The notes beneath the pieces are model-generated. The model ran no database searches, was not told the origin of the DNA, and saw only the letters and a list, made by a program, of their open reading frames with translations. Shown piece after piece: positions 5,869-6,550 of a stretch of DNA of 6,550 nucleotides; within the stretch, counting starts at the first letter, position 1, and every line of letters begins with the position of its first letter. The stretch is taken from contig JANZYY010000291.1 in the NCBI GenBank assembly GCA_026419705.1, forward strand, positions 1 through 6,550, read 5' to 3'. A program made the position numbers and the translations under genes. The stretch is from Fischerella sp. Its GTDB lineage: Bacteria > Cyanobacteriota > Cyanobacteriia > Cyanobacteriales > Nostocaceae.

Positions 5869-5885
5869 CAACAAAAATCATAACT

Positions 5886-6320
5886 TCACAACCATTGACC
5901 TCCACGGAAACGCGACCGCGGAAATATAATCCGCATCAAGCTTTGCGAAGCAATAAAAACCGCTAGCCACACTAAGCTATAGTGTTGTAAAAACACACCC
6001 CACGATAAATCATCCTTGGGAATAGGTGTTGGTAAAAAGCCAAAGACTTTCAACCCACACCACACAAACAGCATTTCCCAAATGCCAGCAAACAATTGAT
6101 AAGCTGCAGGCCAGTCCCTGTCCCAGCGGTATTTTTGAATTTGATCGTAAATAACATCCCAGACCAAACCAAATACAGCAACATAGCCAAGTATCCAGAA
6201 ATATACTGAACTGGGCTCAGAACCGATTGCACCAATTGCAAAGGGTAGCGTAACTAATACACCTACAGTCGCAAGTAATAGTAATCGAGTTTGCCAACGA
6301 CCAAATAAAGTTGGTGTCAT
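5886..6320 (-). CDS. Four-helix membrane protein of unknown function
   Basis: The product has 144 residues from ATG 6320. The frame could extend eight codons to TTG 6344, right after an in-frame TGA, but the ATG fits better and begins MTPTLFGRWQTR before the first helix. Hydrophobic segments lie at about 12-32, 38-58, 74-96 and 108-128. The loop between the second and third helices holds YDQIQKYRWDRDWP, rich in charged and aromatic residues and likely the conserved functional part. Another polar loop (97-107) has PIPKDD. The basic tail is RSRFRGGQWL. Tryptophan is unusually frequent. No SD is evident before either start. I do not recognise a named family; it has the look of a conserved cyanobacterial membrane protein. 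It is transcribed from its own promoter at 6382-6410 and is not close enough to the antiporter (515 bases) to be clearly in its operon. Confidence 0.75.
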   Translation of the reverse strand: MTPTLFGRWQTRLLLLATVGVLVTLPFAIGAIGSEPSSVYFWILGYVAVFGLVWDVIYDQIQKYRWDRDWPAAYQLFAGIWEMLFVWCGLKVFGFLPTPIPKDDLSWGVFLQHYSLVWLAVFIASQSLMRIIFPRSRFRGGQWL

Positions 6321-6370
6321 AATCTTGAATATGAGGCAGCCCAATCAAAAATTTCATGACTAAGTATGAA

Positions 6371-6392
6371 AAATGTATTTTATTTTACATTT
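6371..6392. promoter_or_regulatory. NtcA-type palindrome over the -10 box
   Basis: AAATGTA (6371-6377) and TACATTT (6386-6392) are a perfect 7-base inverted repeat with an 8-base spacer, giving TGTA-N8-TACA. This matches the GTA-N8-TAC site of NtcA, the nitrogen regulator of cyanobacteria. It covers the -10 box and probable transcription start, a position typical of repression. The AT-rich surroundings make a chance match possible. Confidence 0.45.
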
Positions 6393-6410
6393 ACATTTTC
6401 CGCCAGTCAA
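6382..6410 (-). promoter_or_regulatory. Sigma70-type promoter of the four-helix protein gene
   Basis: TTGACT (minus strand, 6410-6405), a 17-base spacer and TAAAAT (6387-6382) give five of six matches at each box with ideal spacing. Transcription should start near 6375, about 55 bases before ATG 6320. Confidence 0.6.
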
Positions 6411-6550
6411 TCTCCCTGTTAAAGTTTCCTTATTCTCCGTTCCCTGTTTTTAAGATAGAAGAAAGAAGCTAAACTCAGATCTTGCACCTAACCGAATAAA
6501 CCCGCAGAAAGTAAATAAAGAGTGCAAAATATAACAGTAGCTCAAGAATC

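Larger units (their letters stand above)
5371..5885. other. 515-base intergenic region without a protein gene
   Basis: It lies between two minus-strand genes. The part near 5371-5440 carries the antiporter RBS and candidate promoter. 5441-5600 shows nothing firm beyond a T7 run (5559-5565) with no stem before it. 5605-5633 has a plus-strand promoter-like pair. 5695-5868 is packed with dyads (listed separately). Only very short frames occur, including 35 codons on the minus strand (5880-5773) and 39 codons on the plus strand from 5810, both lying over the folded element. Its length and structure suggest a non-coding RNA or a small mobile remnant. Confidence 0.55.

Noticed and set aside
5773..5880. 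35-codon minus-strand frame beginning five bases after the stop of the four-helix gene
   Set aside because: No convincing ribosome site beyond GTGAAG, a low-complexity basic product, and it coincides with the inverted repeat, which better explains the sequence. Conservation of the peptide in relatives would revive it.
5810..5929. 39-codon plus-strand frame with a Cys-x2-Cys pair
   Set aside because: It has no ribosome site and runs antisense into the end of the four-helix gene.
6458..6550. Minus-strand frame open at the right edge, ending in TAA near 6458-6460
   Set aside because: About 30 codons rich in Phe/Leu/Ser/Cys with no recognisable motif; could be the end of a gene outside the window but nothing supports it.

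Overview
The window looks like chromosome of a filamentous, probably heterocyst-forming cyanobacterium (Nostoc/Anabaena/Calothrix type). Three things point there: four copies of the cyanobacterial HIP1 octamer GCGATCGC (106, 3433, 4008, 4805), heptanucleotide tandem repeats between genes of the kind common in Nostocales, and gene products of cyanobacterial type (a DUF3172-like protein, a stand-alone AMIN-domain protein, a CHX-like CPA2 antiporter). Genus is an inference; no marker gene is present.

Layout. 1-670 (minus): 5' part of an ABC-2 exporter permease that runs off the left edge. 671-1066: AT-rich intergenic region with a heptamer array and a leader hairpin. 1067-1603 (plus): a one-helix anchored protein resembling DUF3172. 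It converges on a minus-strand run of genes: a CPA2 cation/proton antiporter with two C-terminal Usp-like domains (5370-3187), a secreted protein of unknown function (3098-2547), and an exported AMIN-domain protein with a proline-rich tail (2510-1710). 5371-5885 is a 515-base stretch with no convincing gene, but its 5695-5868 part is dense in dyads and can fold into a branched structure. 5886-6320 (minus): a four-helix membrane protein of unknown function, behind a good sigma70-type promoter whose -10 box lies under an NtcA-type palindrome. The right 140 bases hold nothing I can name.

How the genes may work together. Most products act in or across the envelope: an exporter permease, an ion antiporter, an AMIN protein that probably binds cell wall, a secreted protein and two small membrane proteins. 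The secreted protein and AMIN gene are 36 bases apart and probably cotranscribed. The antiporter is separated from them by a repeat cluster that may contain a promoter of their own. No phage, transposase, CRISPR, tRNA or rRNA is recognisable.

Best candidates for a second look: the folded element at 5719-5868, whose G-U pairs favour a plus-strand RNA; the TGTA-N8-TACA palindrome over the promoter at 6371-6410; and the oppositely oriented heptamer arrays on either side of the DUF3172-like gene.
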